Assembly: GCF_018070575.1 (NCBI RefSeq)
Contig: NZ_JAGPXN010000004.1
Location: 223,421-287,420 of the forward strand
Direction: 5' to 3'
From: Micromonospora sp. C31
GTDB lineage: Bacteria > Actinomycetota > Actinomycetes > Mycobacteriales > Micromonosporaceae
DNA: 64,000 bases
Below the pieces are notes generated by a model that was not told the DNA's origin, searched no databases, and worked only from the letters and a program-made list of their open reading frames with translations. The translations under genes and the position numbers were made by a program. Positions 1-8,337 of this stretch are shown here, in pieces (position 1 is the stretch's first letter; each line of letters begins with the position of its first letter).

Positions 1-1841
1 GCTGGGTCAACGAGGCCTCCACCCCGCAGGAGCGGCGCGACGCGTACGCCTGCGACGTCACCTACGTCTCGGTCAGCGAGGCCGGCTTCGACTACCTGCG
101 CGACCAGCTCGTCACCGACGTGGAGGACCGGGTGCAGCCGCCGCTGCGCACCGCCATCGTCGACGAGGCCGACTCGATCCTCATCGACGAGGCCCGGGTG
201 CCGATGGTCCTCGCCGGCGCGGTCGCCGGCGAGCAGGACCCGGTGCACGCCGCCGCGGCGCAGGTGCGGGGCCTGCGCAAGGGCAAGCACTACACGGTGG
301 CCGAGGACGGCCGCAGCGTCGCCTTCACCGCCGCCGGCCTGGCCGCCGTCGAGGCCAGGCTCGGCATCGACCTGTACGACGAGGAGCACGTCGCGCAGCT
401 CTCCGCGGTGAACGTGGCCCTGCACGCGCACGCCCTGCTGCACCGCGACGTCGACTACATCGTCCGCGACGGCTCCGTCGAGTTGATCGACGAGATGCGC
501 GGCCGGGTCGCCCAGCGCCGCCGCTGGCCGGACGGGCTCCAGGCGGCCGTGGAGGCCAAGGAGGGCCTCGACGCCACCGCCGAGGGCGAGGTGCTCGGCA
601 CGATCGCCGTGCAGGCCTACATCGCGCTCTACCCCAAGGTGTGCGGCATGACGGCGACCGCGGTGCTGGTCGGCGACCAGCTGCGGGAGTTCTTCGGCCT
701 CGAGGTGGCGGTGATCCCGCCGAACACCCCGTGCGTGCGCGAGGACGAGCCGGACCGCATCTACGCCACCCGGGCGGAGAAGGAGGAGGCGCTGGTCGAC
801 GAGATCAGGCGCAACCACGAGCGCGGCCGGCCGGTGCTGGTCGGCACCCTGGACGTGAAGGAGTCCGAGGGGCTGGCCGCGGGCCTGAACGCCGCCGGGG
901 TGCCCTGCGTGGTGCTCAACGCGAAGAACGACGACGAGGAGGCGGCGATCATCGCCGAGGCCGGCGCGTACGGCGCGGTGACCGTCTCCACCCAGATGGC
1001 CGGCCGGGGCGTCGACATCCGGCTCGGCGGCAGCGACCAGGCCGACCGGGACCGGGTCGCCGAGCTGGGCGGGCTCTACCTGATCGGCAGCGGCCGGCAC
1101 GACAGCCGGCGCGTCGACGACCAGCTGCGCGGCCGGGCCGGTCGGCAGGGCGACCCGGGTGGGTCGGTCTTCTTCGTCAGCCTGGAGGACGACCTGGTCG
1201 TCCGGCACGCCGGCGACGCCGTCCCGGCCTCGCCCCGGATGAACGCCGACGGTCTGGTCACCGACGACCAGGTCGAGTACGCCGTCGAGCACGCCCAGCG
1301 GGTCGCCGAGGGCGTCAACCACGAGATCCACCGCAACACCTGGCGCTACAGCGTCGTCGTCGAGCAGCAGCGCAAGGCCCTCGCGGAGCGCCGGGAACGG
1401 CTGCTGACCAGCGACGTGGCGGCGCTGATGCTGCTGGACCGGGTGCCCGACAAGGCCGGCGAGATGGACGAGGACCTGCTGGCCCGCGCCGCCCGGTGGA
1501 TCGCCCTCTACCACCTCGACCGGCTCTGGGCGGAGCACCTCGCGGAGCTCTCCGAGGTGCGCGAGGGCGTGCACCTGCGCGCCCTGGGTCGGCTCGACCC
1601 GCTCGACGAGTTCCACCGGGCGGCGGTGCCGGCGTTCAACAACCTGGTTCCGGAGATCGAGAGGCGCACCATCGAGACCTTCGAGGAGACGGAGTTCGGC
1701 GACGACTGGGAGCCGGACGAGGCCAAGCTGGTGCGGCCGAGCGCGACCTGGACGTACCTCGTGCACGACAACCCGTTCGGCTCGGAGCTGGACCGGTTGA
1801 TCGCCTCGGTGGGGCGGCGGCTCAGCTCCGCGTCGCGCTGA
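1..1841 (+). CDS. secA2: Accessory preprotein translocase ATPase SecA (SecA2-like), 5'-truncated by window edge
   Basis: This is the C-terminal part of a SecA motor ATPase, which drives export through SecYEG at the membrane. The reading frame is open from position 3 and starts before the window. Visible SecA signatures are the segment around GFDYLRDQ, DEADSILIDEAR (DEAD-like Walker B), the C-terminal RecA-like half with STQMAGRGVDI, and the arginine-finger block QLRGRAGRQGDPGGS. The protein ends on a short helical tail and lacks the Cys-rich zinc-binding C-terminus of many housekeeping SecA proteins. That and its divergent helicase motifs favour the accessory paralogue found in actinobacteria. 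A terminator-like hairpin follows the stop, so it appears to end its transcript. The SecA family is certain; the SecA2 assignment is an inference. Confidence 0.88.
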   Translation, partial: WVNEASTPQERRDAYACDVTYVSVSEAGFDYLRDQLVTDVEDRVQPPLRTAIVDEADSILIDEARVPMVLAGAVAGEQDPVHAAAAQVRGLRKGKHYTVAEDGRSVAFTAAGLAAVEARLGIDLYDEEHVAQLSAVNVALHAHALLHRDVDYIVRDGSVELIDEMRGRVAQRRRWPDGLQAAVEAKEGLDATAEGEVLGTIAVQAYIALYPKVCGMTATAVLVGDQLREFFGLEVAVIPPNTPCVREDEPDRIYATRAEKEEALVDEIRRNHERGRPVLVGTLDVKESEGLAAGLNAAGVPCVVLNAKNDDEEAAIIAEAGAYGAVTVSTQMAGRGVDIRLGGSDQADRDRVAELGGLYLIGSGRHDSRRVDDQLRGRAGRQGDPGGSVFFVSLEDDLVVRHAGDAVPASPRMNADGLVTDDQVEYAVEHAQRVAEGVNHEIHRNTWRYSVVVEQQRKALAERRERLLTSDVAALMLLDRVPDKAGEMDEDLLARAARWIALYHLDRLWAEHLAELSEVREGVHLRALGRLDPLDEFHRAAVPAFNNLVPEIERRTIETFEETEFGDDWEPDEAKLVRPSATWTYLVHDNPFGSELDRLIASVGRRLSSASR

Positions 1842-1850
1842 CGCTCCGGT

Positions 1851-1884
1851 GGCCCCTTCCTGCCCCGTCGGCCGGGAAGGGGCC
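1851..1884 (+). terminator. Rho-independent-like terminator after secA2
   Basis: A perfect 10-bp inverted repeat (ggccccttcc / ggaaggggcc) with a 14-nt loop lies 10 nt after the secA stop and is followed by a short T-containing tract (tccttt). Confidence 0.7.
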
Positions 1885-1895
1885 TCCTTTGCGCC

Positions 1896-1920
1896 GTTTC
1901 GATCCCGGTTTGCGAGGGTA
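1896..1920 (+). promoter_or_regulatory. SigB/SigF-type promoter for the GAF-ANTAR gene
   Basis: GTTT (1896-1899), a 16-nt spacer and GGGTA (1916-1920) match the GTTT-N15-17-GGGTA consensus of actinobacterial SigB/SigF general-stress sigma factors. It lies about 100 nt upstream of the GTG at 2024. The same layout recurs at five other loci in the window. Confidence 0.6.
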
Positions 1921-2023
1921 GTAGGCCGGGTCCGAGGAGTCGGGGGAGACAGACGATGAGACAGGTGACGGCGCCGGTCGGGCGTGCGGCAGCACGCGCC
2001 GGGACGGTGGGGGCAGTGGAGCG

Positions 2024-2764
2024 GTGAACCTGGAGATGCGGGACCCGGCGGTGGAGCGGCTCGGCGTCCTGGAGACCGCCGCCCTGCTGCGCGAGCTGAC
2101 CGCCGCGCTGATCGCGGTGGACGACTTCGACGAGGCGCTGACCGCGCTGGTGCGTACCGCCCGCGACGCCGTGGCCGGCGTGAGCTGGTGCGGCTTCACC
2201 GCGCTGCGCGCCGGCGAACCGGCCGGCGTGGCGGCCTCCGACGCCCGCCTGGCCGGCCTGGACGATCTGCGGCACGGCCCCGACTCGCCGGCGATGGACG
2301 CCATCCGGCGGCGGGAGATGATCCTCTCCGACCAACTGGACCGCGAGGAGCGTTGGCCGGCCTGGACGTCGCGGGCACGGGAGCTGGGCGTGTACGGGGT
2401 GATGTCCGCGCCCGTCGACGTCGACGAGCAGGCGATCGGGTCGATCAACCTCTACGCCGGTGCCGCCGACCTGCTGACCCCGGGGCACCAACTCACCGCG
2501 ATGCTGCTCGCCGAGCACGCCGGGCTGCTCCTGGCGGCGGTCCGCGACCGGGCGCGCAAGGCCGCCCAGGCGGGTGAGCTGGACCCCTCGGTGCTCGGCG
2601 ACGGGGTGGTCGGGCAGGCGATCGGCGTGATCATGACCCAGCGCGGCTGCCCGGCCCAGGAGGCGCTCGACGTGCTGCGCAGCGCGGCGTCGTCGCTGGA
2701 CATCCCGCTACGCGACGTCGCCGACCGGCTGGTCGCCACCGTGTCGCGGCCCCGGGACAACTGA
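2024..2764 (+). CDS. GAF and ANTAR domain-containing response regulator
   Basis: This 246-aa protein has an N-terminal GAF sensor fold (about residues 20-175) and a C-terminal ANTAR domain (about 185-240). The ANTAR part contains the typical GQAIGVIMTQRGC helix followed by a three-helix bundle. ANTAR domains bind paired RNA hairpins and act as antiterminators; GAF domains bind small ligands or dimerise. The GTG start at 2024 follows a G-rich Shine-Dalgarno segment and begins just before the GAF helix. No histidine kinase is adjacent. The SigB/SigF-like promoter at 1896-1920 suggests induction during stress. The domain assignment is firm; the RNA target and ligand are unknown. Confidence 0.87.
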   Translation: MNLEMRDPAVERLGVLETAALLRELTAALIAVDDFDEALTALVRTARDAVAGVSWCGFTALRAGEPAGVAASDARLAGLDDLRHGPDSPAMDAIRRREMILSDQLDREERWPAWTSRARELGVYGVMSAPVDVDEQAIGSINLYAGAADLLTPGHQLTAMLLAEHAGLLLAAVRDRARKAAQAGELDPSVLGDGVVGQAIGVIMTQRGCPAQEALDVLRSAASSLDIPLRDVADRLVATVSRPRDN

Positions 2765-2889
2765 ACGCTCCGGCCGTCGCCGTCCCTGCACCCGCCGCCT
2801 CCGCCGGTGCGACCGGGGTCAGCGTGACCGCTGGGGTCACGTCGGCCCGCTGGGACCACCGGCACCACCGGGCCCCCGGGCCGCGTGTC

Positions 2890-2914
2890 GTTTCGGCGTA
2901 CCGGCGCCCGGGTA
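2890..2914 (+). promoter_or_regulatory. SigB/SigF-type promoter for the DUF2231 gene
   Basis: GTTT (2890-2893), a 16-nt spacer and GGGTA (2910-2914, continuing as GGGTAG) lie 44 nt upstream of the ATG at 2958. Confidence 0.6.
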
Positions 2915-2957
2915 GCACCCTGGACTGGTGACGCGTGTGCCGACCTGGGGAGGAACC

Positions 2958-3461
2958 ATGCAGAGCCGGCTGCGGGTGCATGGGCACCCGATCCAACCGA
3001 TGCTGGTGACGTTCCCGTTCGGGCTCTTCGTGTGCGCGACCCTGTTCGACCTGACCGACGTGCTCGGTGGGCCGGCCTTCCTCGGCGAGGTGGGCTACTG
3101 GACGTCCGTGGCGGCCCTGGTCGCCGCCGCGCTGGCCACCGTGGCCGGCATGATCGACCTGTGGGACGTGCCGGTCGACCGCACCCGGCGTACGGCGATC
3201 ACCTTCAACCTGGTGAACGTGGCGATGGCAGCGCTGTTCCTGATCTCCTGCCTCGTCCGCGCGGACGCGCCGCAGCGGGGCGCCTCCGTCGTGCTGCTCT
3301 TCGTCGAGCTGGTGGCCTTGGGCGTCGGCGCGGTCGGCGTCTCGCTGGGCGCCCGCCTGGTACGCCGCTTCGACGCCGGCCGCCGGTCCGAGGCCACCAC
3401 CTTCGACGCCCTGGCCGACGTCTCCGACGCCACTGTCGACCTGGCCCACCGCCGCCCCTAA
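2958..3461 (+). CDS. DUF2231 family integral membrane protein
   Basis: This 167-aa protein starts with the family hallmark HGHPIQPMLVTFPFGL, followed by four hydrophobic segments (roughly residues 13-32, 45-66, 82-102 and 110-135). That matches the four-TM DUF2231 fold. The ATG at 2958 was chosen over an upstream GTG because GGGGAGG sits 4 nt before it. No biochemical function is established for the family. The gene ends tail-to-tail with the DUF3500 gene and the two stop codons overlap. A stress-sigma-type promoter precedes it, so it is probably part of the envelope stress response. Confidence 0.83.
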   Translation: MQSRLRVHGHPIQPMLVTFPFGLFVCATLFDLTDVLGGPAFLGEVGYWTSVAALVAAALATVAGMIDLWDVPVDRTRRTAITFNLVNVAMAALFLISCLVRADAPQRGASVVLLFVELVALGVGAVGVSLGARLVRRFDAGRRSEATTFDALADVSDATVDLAHRRP

Positions 3462-4420
3462 CCGTCCCGGGTGGGGTGCGACTCGGCGTGGTGGGCGGCC
3501 AGGACGTCCGCGCCGAAGTCGCTGGCCGGGCGGCGCAGGACGGTGTGCGCGTGGTTGCCGTCGTCGGTGGTGTTGTCGTACTCGATCAGCAGGTCGTCGC
3601 CCTGCACCCGGTAGTAGTGGCGCCGGCCGGGCACGGTGGGGCCGGCCCAGGCGAAGTGCAGCTGCCCCGAGTCCAGCCGGCGTGCCTCCCGGATCGCCAG
3701 CTCGGGCGGGAGCCGGTCCAGGTAGAGCGCCACGAGCTGGTCCAGCAGGGCCCGGCCGGTGGGTCCGAGCCGGTCGGCGGGCACCCCGAGCGGCTCCAGC
3801 GGCCCGTCCACCCGGGGGCGGGTGGCGCTGATGATGTCCCCGGGCGCCTCGTCGGCGACGATCGCCGCCGCCCGGCCGGCCGGGCCCATCGCGTCGAGCA
3901 GGGCGCGGGCCAGGTCCTCCTCCACGCCCAGCGGGCGGGAGACGGGGCGGCCGGCGTACCGGACGGTGGCCGGGTTGGCGCCGAGGAAGATCGGCGCGGG
4001 GGAGACCTGGTCGGCCACCACGGTCATGCTCACGGAGAGGTGGTGTCCCTCCAGGCGCCACGCCCAGGCGTCGTCGCGGGCCGGGTCGCCGAAGACGGCC
4101 ACCCAGTAGTCGCCGCTGTGCCGGCCCCGGCGCCATCCCTCCGCCCGGTCGAGCACCTCCTCCAGCGCGACGATCGCCATCGCCTGGGCGTACGCCGGTG
4201 GGCTCAGCGCGGTGGCCAGCAGCCGGTGCGCGGCCTTGCGCCCGGCGCGGTCGAGGTCGGCCAGGCAGACCCCGGGGCGGGGCCGCGGCCGGTACTCGAG
4301 CCAGCGGCGGGCCGGCTCGTCGTCGAAGCGGTGGGTGGCCTGGGCGCGGGTGGGCTCGTCCAGCGCGGCCAGCAGCGCCGTGGCGGCGGTGCGCATCTGT
4401 TCGGGCAGCGGATCCTCCAC
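3458..4420 (-). CDS. DUF3500 domain-containing protein
   Basis: This 320-aa protein resembles DUF3500. Visible features are an N-terminal helical region (LLAALDEPTRAQATHRF), a central segment with GDYWVAVFGDP and WRLEGHHLSVSMTVV, and a C-terminal stretch with YYRVQGDDLLIEYDNT. The GHHLS histidines are typical of the family. No enzymatic role is established. The GTG start is preceded by a TATACA box 6 nt upstream and no Shine-Dalgarno, suggesting a leaderless mRNA. No signal peptide is visible. The stop codon overlaps that of the convergent DUF2231 gene. Confidence 0.78.
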   Translation of the reverse strand: MEDPLPEQMRTAATALLAALDEPTRAQATHRFDDEPARRWLEYRPRPRPGVCLADLDRAGRKAAHRLLATALSPPAYAQAMAIVALEEVLDRAEGWRRGRHSGDYWVAVFGDPARDDAWAWRLEGHHLSVSMTVVADQVSPAPIFLGANPATVRYAGRPVSRPLGVEEDLARALLDAMGPAGRAAAIVADEAPGDIISATRPRVDGPLEPLGVPADRLGPTGRALLDQLVALYLDRLPPELAIREARRLDSGQLHFAWAGPTVPGRRHYYRVQGDDLLIEYDNTTDDGNHAHTVLRRPASDFGADVLAAHHAESHPTRDG

Positions 4421-4426
4421 CGACCC

Positions 4427-4432
4427 TGTATA
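4427..4432 (-). promoter_or_regulatory. -10 box of a probable leaderless promoter (DUF3500 gene)
   Basis: On the minus strand TATACA lies 6 nt before the GTG start at 4420, placing the transcription start at or next to the first codon. Confidence 0.5.
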
Positions 4433-4605
4433 CCGTTCGCGGGCCGGGCACGCCGGGTGTCCCTACCGTTTCGCCCCCGGCGCCGGTAGCCGTCGGCGCC
4501 GAGCCGGGCGCAGGGGCCGGCCGTCCATGCTGGAGCGTCAGCGTGCGGTCGGTGTCGGGCCCCTGGTGCAGCGGCGGCCGGCGCGGCGCCGCACGTCGCT
4601 GTCGG

Positions 4606-4665
4606 CCGGCTCCGCGGCGGTCGGCTCCGCGGCGGTCGGCTCCGCGGCGGCCGGCTCCGCGGCGG
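4606..4665. repeat. Four tandem copies of a 15-bp GC-rich unit
   Basis: Four consecutive 15-bp units (core ggctccgcggcgg) run from 4606 to 4665 just beyond the stop codon of the ankyrin gene (minus strand). One minus-strand frame would read a pentapeptide repeat Ala-Ala-Glu-Pro-Thr/Ala, but it is out of frame with the ankyrin protein. Confidence 0.85.
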
Positions 4666-4674
4666 CCGCCGCGA

Positions 4675-5073
4675 TCAGCCGGTCGGTGCGGTCAGCAGCG
4701 TGAGCATCTCGGTCAGGTCGAAGAACTGGGCCGTCTGCACCGCCGACGGACTGCCGTGGTGCGGGTCGGCCCCGGCGGCGAGCAGCGTCCGGACAGCCTC
4801 GCTGCTGCTGCGGAAGGTGGCGGCGGCCAGCGCCGTCTGACCCCGGTCGTTGGTCCGGGAGTGGTCGGCGCCGCGGGCGAGCAGCGCGGCGACGGTCTCG
4901 GGGTGGGCGTGGTAAGCGGCCAGGACCAGCAGGGTGTCGCCCTTGTCGTTGGTCAGGTCGACCGGCAGCCCGGCGTCGACGTAGTCGGCCAGTTCGACGG
5001 TGGCGCCGTCGCGCGCCAGGTCGAACATCCGGTGCGCGAACGCCAGCGTCTCGGCGTCGAGTTCCTCACTCAC
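4675..5073 (-). CDS. Ankyrin repeat protein
   Basis: This 132-aa protein consists mainly of ankyrin repeats. Visible helices and turns include GDTLLVLAAYHAHPETVAALLARGAD and a second unit GQTALAAATFRSSSEAVRTLLAAGAD, followed by a partial third. Ankyrin repeats mediate protein-protein contacts; no catalytic motif is present. The GTG start has TAACCT 6 nt upstream and no Shine-Dalgarno, suggesting a leaderless transcript. A 15-bp tandem repeat follows immediately after the stop codon. The protein is probably cytoplasmic and its partner is unknown. Confidence 0.85.
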   Translation of the reverse strand: MSEELDAETLAFAHRMFDLARDGATVELADYVDAGLPVDLTNDKGDTLLVLAAYHAHPETVAALLARGADHSRTNDRGQTALAAATFRSSSEAVRTLLAAGADPHHGSPSAVQTAQFFDLTEMLTLLTAPTG

Positions 5074-5079
5074 CGGTCC

Positions 5080-5085
5080 AGGTTA
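5080..5085 (-). promoter_or_regulatory. -10 box of a probable leaderless promoter (ankyrin gene)
   Basis: Minus-strand TAACCT lies 6 nt before the GTG at 5073, the same box and spacing as upstream of metH. Confidence 0.5.
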
Positions 5086-5138
5086 GTCGGACGCCGGCCT
5101 GGTACGTTGCTCGGCCGGTGTGCTGGGGGGAGGGCCCG

Positions 5139-5516
5139 ATGGACGACAGGGTGTACGTGGGCAACGCGGGCGTCGACGGGGCGACCAACGCGGGCTGGCT
5201 GCTCGGCCACTTCATGCCGTCGGGCGACCCCCGGCACAGTGCCGACGTCGAGGTGAAGTGGGGCGTGCATCCGGCGGGGGAGGCGCGCTCGCGATGGGCC
5301 ACGGGCGAACGCCGGACGGCCCTGCTGGTGCTGGTCAGCGGCCGGTTCCGGGTCGAGTTGCCGGACCGGACGGTGGTGCTGGGCGAGCCCGGCGACTACG
5401 TGCTGTGGGGGCGGGGCGTGGACCACTCCTGGTACGCCGAGCGCGAGTCGGTGGTGCTGACCGTGCGCTGGCCGTCGGTGCCCGGCTACCGGGTGGCGCC
5501 GCCGGTCCGGCGCTGA
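5139..5516 (+). CDS. Cupin-like small protein
   Basis: This 125-aa protein has a beta-rich sequence with a cupin-like core: TALLVLVSGRFRVEL, then PDRTVVLGEPGDYVLWGRGVDHSWYAE. That resembles the cupin G(X)5HXH...G(X)5PXG...H pattern with partial conservation. Such proteins are usually small ligand- or metal-binding beta-barrels. The ATG at 5139 was chosen because ggggggaggg lies 5-14 nt upstream. It is monocistronic and divergent from the ankyrin gene. Without a full set of metal-binding histidines, enzymatic activity cannot be asserted. Confidence 0.72.
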   Translation: MDDRVYVGNAGVDGATNAGWLLGHFMPSGDPRHSADVEVKWGVHPAGEARSRWATGERRTALLVLVSGRFRVELPDRTVVLGEPGDYVLWGRGVDHSWYAERESVVLTVRWPSVPGYRVAPPVRR

Positions 5517-5770
5517 CCGCACCCGCCCGCCCCGGCGGCACCCCGCCGAGCACCGTGAACCGGGCGGGCACCCCCCTATCGGGTCAACTCGACGGCTCTG
5601 CTGTAATCATCAGGCTTCGTACGCAGAGCGAGCATCCGGCTCCGATGCGTTCGTCAATTGTCACATTCATGCAACGCAGCCGCCCCTTGACCCTCGCCCG
5701 GGCGCCGGGAAGCATCGATGGAGCGGCGTCCCGGGCCGTGGGGAGATCCCCGGATCAGCCAAGGAGGACC

Positions 5771-6373
5771 ATGTCGGTCAGCCCCGCCTCGTCGCGCGCC
5801 GGATGGCATACGTCCCAGCCTGCTGTTCCCGGTCGCCCCCCGGGCGGCCAGCGTCGTCCCGCCAACACCGCCGCGCCGATGCTCACGGTGACCCTGAACA
5901 TCCCGTTGGCATCCGAGGAGTCGCTGACCCCGCCCGCCCGGCGGCTGCTCGAGGCCGCCCGGGAGATGCTGGAACGCGGTGAGGGCACCATCGTCACGGC
6001 CACCGCCGAGCGCCGCCCCGACCCGGTGCCCGCCGGCCGCGCGCCGTCGCGCGCCGTCGCCGCCACCATCCCCACCCTGCACATCCTCGCGTCGTCCCGG
6101 TCGGTGCTTCGTGACGGCGAGCCGTTGCCGCTGACCCGGTTGGAGTTCGACCTGCTGCTGCACCTCGTCGCCCACCCCCGTCGGGTGTTCACCCGGTTGC
6201 AGCTGCTCAACACGGTCTGGGGCTACGAGCACGCCGGCGTGCGCACCGTCGACGTGCACGTCCGCCGGCTGCGCGGGAAGGTCGGCGTCGACGTCCCGCT
6301 GGTCACCACCGTCTACGGCGTCGGCTACCGGCTCGCCGACGACGCCCGCGTGACCATCGACCGCAACGGCTGA
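5771..6373 (+). CDS. OmpR/PhoB-type winged-helix transcriptional regulator (no receiver domain)
   Basis: The 200-aa protein has a Pro/Ala-rich N-terminus, a short segment LTVTLNIPLASEESLTPPARRLLEAA (about residues 38-65), and a C-terminal OmpR-type winged helix (about 105-192). The winged helix shows LPLTRLEFDLLLHLVAHPRRVFTRLQLL, VRTVDVHVRRLRGKVG and VYGVGYRL. It lacks a phospho-acceptor receiver domain, so it is not a classical response regulator. The ATG follows a perfect AAGGAGG at 5761-5767. A 254-bp upstream region with an AT-richer patch (about 5650-5675) probably holds its promoter. Actinobacterial orphan regulators of this architecture are common; targets are unknown. Confidence 0.85.
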   Translation: MSVSPASSRAGWHTSQPAVPGRPPGGQRRPANTAAPMLTVTLNIPLASEESLTPPARRLLEAAREMLERGEGTIVTATAERRPDPVPAGRAPSRAVAATIPTLHILASSRSVLRDGEPLPLTRLEFDLLLHLVAHPRRVFTRLQLLNTVWGYEHAGVRTVDVHVRRLRGKVGVDVPLVTTVYGVGYRLADDARVTIDRNG

Positions 6374-6418
6374 CCGCCGCCCGCCGCGTCCGCCGCCCCG
6401 CCGGGGCACCATGGTCGG

Positions 6419-7057
6419 ATGCGCATCCGACCCATCTCCCCGCAGCGGCTCGTCGCCGAGCTGACCGAGCGCCTCGCCGGCACCGACGCCCCCGGCCGGC
6501 TGCGGGTGGCCGTCGACGGCGCCCCGGCGGCCGGCCCGGACGAGCTCGCCGCCGCGCTGGTCGACCCGCTGCGCGCGCTCGGCCGGCCGACGCTGCACGT
6601 ACGGGCCGCCGACTTCCTCCGCCCCGCCTCGGTGCGCCTCGAGTACGGCCGCACCAACCCCGACGCGTTCTACCAGGGCTGGGTCGACGAGCCGGGGCTG
6701 CGCCGGGAGGTGCTCGACCCGGCCGGGCCCGACGGCTCCGGGCGGGTGCTGCCCTCACTGTGGGACGCCACCGCCGACCGGGCCAGCCGCGCCGCGTACG
6801 TCGACCTTCCGCCCGGGGGCGTCGTGCTGGTCAGCGGGGCGCTGCTGCTCGGTGCGGGCCTGCCCTTCGACGTCATGGTCCACCTGGCGCTCTCCCCGGC
6901 GGCGCTGGCCCGGCGCACCGATCCCGCGCTGCAGTGGACCCTGCCCGCCTTCGCCCGGTACGCCGACGAGGTCGCCCCGGCCTCGTTCGCCGACGTCGTG
7001 GTGCGCGCCGACGATCCCCGGCACCCGGCGCTGGTGGAGTCCCCGGTGTCGCCGTGA
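6419..7057 (+). CDS. Uridine kinase-like P-loop fold protein with degenerate Walker A
   Basis: This 212-aa protein has the layout of uridine kinase/phosphoribulokinase-like NTPases: LRVAVDGAPAAGPDELAAAL where the P-loop should be, FLRPASVRLEYGRTNPDAFYQGWVDE typical of the uridine-kinase-like family, and GGVVLVSGALLLG further on. The Walker A consensus GxxxxGK(S/T) is not intact: Gly-Ala-Ala-Gly-Pro-Asp-Glu-like residues replace the Gly-Lys-Ser/Thr. Nucleotide phosphorylation may therefore be lost or altered. The ATG at 6419 has no strong Shine-Dalgarno. The fold assignment is good and the activity uncertain. Confidence 0.75.
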   Translation: MRIRPISPQRLVAELTERLAGTDAPGRLRVAVDGAPAAGPDELAAALVDPLRALGRPTLHVRAADFLRPASVRLEYGRTNPDAFYQGWVDEPGLRREVLDPAGPDGSGRVLPSLWDATADRASRAAYVDLPPGGVVLVSGALLLGAGLPFDVMVHLALSPAALARRTDPALQWTLPAFARYADEVAPASFADVVVRADDPRHPALVESPVSP

Positions 7058-7083
7058 CGCCGGGAGGCGGCGAAAAACCGTCG

Positions 7084-7108
7084 GTTTGAGCGCCGGTGGG
7101 GCGGGGTA
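7084..7108 (+). promoter_or_regulatory. SigB/SigF-type promoter for the DksA/TraR gene
   Basis: GTTT (7084-7087, preceded by G to give GGTTT), 16 nt, then GGGTA (7104-7108, continuing as GGGTAT) is a full match to the stress-sigma consensus, about 110 nt upstream of the ATG at 7217. Confidence 0.65.
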
Positions 7109-7216
7109 TTCGCCCGGCTCACAGAGCGCGGGTGATCCGCCCGCGCGCAGACCACCACGGCGCTGGGGCGCGTACCGGTGCCCCGGCGGATTTCCAGGCC
7201 AGAAAGGCAGGCAGCG

Positions 7217-7615
7217 ATGCTCGTCCACGACACGGTCGGTACGGGCCGATCCCAGGCGGAGATCGACCAGATCCGGCGCTCCCTGCAGGCCCGCTACGAC
7301 GAGCTGTCCGCGGAGTACGAGCAGGCGGTGCTGCAGAGCCAGGTGCTGCGGCTGGTGGAGGTCGGCGACACCGCCGGCGACGATCAGGCCGACAGCGGCA
7401 CCAAGACGGCCGAGCGGGACACCGCGCAGTCCCTGCTGCGGACCATCCTCGACCGCCGTGCCCAGTACGAGCACGCCCTCACCCGGCTGAAGGAGGGCAC
7501 CTACGGCTTCTGCGAGGGCTGCACCTCGGCCATCCCCGTCGAGCGGCTGGAGATCTTCCCCTCCGCCACCACCTGTGTGCAGTGCAAGCAGAACCGGGAG
7601 CGTCGGGCGGCCTGA
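7217..7615 (+). CDS. TraR/DksA family C4 zinc-finger protein
   Basis: This 132-aa protein has an N-terminal helical hairpin (about residues 10-85; long helix around EIDQIRRSLQARYDELSAEYEQA) and a C-terminal C4 zinc finger (CEGC...CVQC, about 100-125). This is the DksA/TraR layout: the coiled coil enters the RNA polymerase secondary channel and the zinc finger holds the base. The ATG at 7217 follows agaaaggcagg; an earlier in-frame ATG lacks a good ribosome binding site. A strong SigB/SigF-type promoter precedes it, in line with a stress role. Whether it acts with ppGpp is not visible. Confidence 0.86.
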   Translation: MLVHDTVGTGRSQAEIDQIRRSLQARYDELSAEYEQAVLQSQVLRLVEVGDTAGDDQADSGTKTAERDTAQSLLRTILDRRAQYEHALTRLKEGTYGFCEGCTSAIPVERLEIFPSATTCVQCKQNRERRAA

Positions 7616-7663
7616 CCCCCGCGAAGGGTCGCCGGTCGGTCCGGGACGCGGTGAGGTCGAGCC

Positions 7664-8337
7664 ATGGGTGAGATCAGGGTGGGCACCGCCTCCTGGACCG
7701 ACCGGACCCTGCTGGACTCCGGCTGGTACCCGCAGACGGCCGACAGTCCCGAGAAGCGGCTGGCGTACTACGCCCGGCAGTTCCCGCTGGTCGAAGTGGA
7801 CGCCACCTACTACTCGCCGCCCGCCGAGCGGACGGCGAGGCTGTGGGCCGAACGCACCCCGCCCGGCTTCACCTTCAACGTCAAGGCGTTCAGCCTGCTC
7901 ACCGGGCACCCGACCCGGCCCGGTGCGCTCTGGCGAAGCGGTGCGCCCCGCTGCGGCCGGTCTACGAGTTCCGGCACACCTCCTGGTTCGACGGCGACAA
8001 CGCCGACGAGACCCTCGCCTTCCTGCGCGAGCACCGGCTGGCGTACGTCTGCGTGGACATGCCGCGGGGGCACCGCTCGTCGGTGCCCCCGGTGCTGGCC
8101 GCCACCGCGGACCTCGCGGTGGTCCGCTTCCACGGGCACAGCGACAGGTGGACCAGCCGCGACATCCACGAGAAGGTCGGCTACCGCTACTCCGACCGGG
8201 AGCTGCGCGACTGGGCACCGAGGCTGCGCGAGCTGGCCGACTCCGCGGTGCAGACCCACGTGCTGATGAACAACTGCTACCGCGACTACGCGCAGACCAA
8301 CGCCGCGACGCTCGCCGGGCTGCTCGACGCCGCCTGA
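7664..8337 (+). pseudogene. DUF72 (YecE-like) gene broken by internal deletion and frameshift
   Basis: The first half (from the ATG at 7664) reads a normal DUF72 N-terminus: EIRVGTASWTDRTLL, FPLVEVDATYYSPP and FTFNVKAFSLLTGHP. It changes frame near 7930. The C-terminal half resumes in the +2 frame as LRPVYEFRHTSWFDGDNADET and continues to VLMNNCYRDYAQTNA, ending at 8337. DUF72 proteins of this type are about 280 aa; here only about 225 codons remain. The middle part, including the LLFQLPP-like strand, is missing. So a deletion of roughly 60-70 codons that is not a multiple of three lies inside ctctggcgaagcgg. It is either a true pseudogene or an assembly error. Confidence 0.8.

Noticed and set aside
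641..1921. Long Arg/Gly-rich open frame inside secA in another frame
   Set aside because: A high-GC shadow of the SecA coding region; composition is low complexity and no domain is present.
4606..4665. 15-bp tandem repeat as a C-terminal extension of the ankyrin protein
   Set aside because: It is beyond the stop codon and in another frame.
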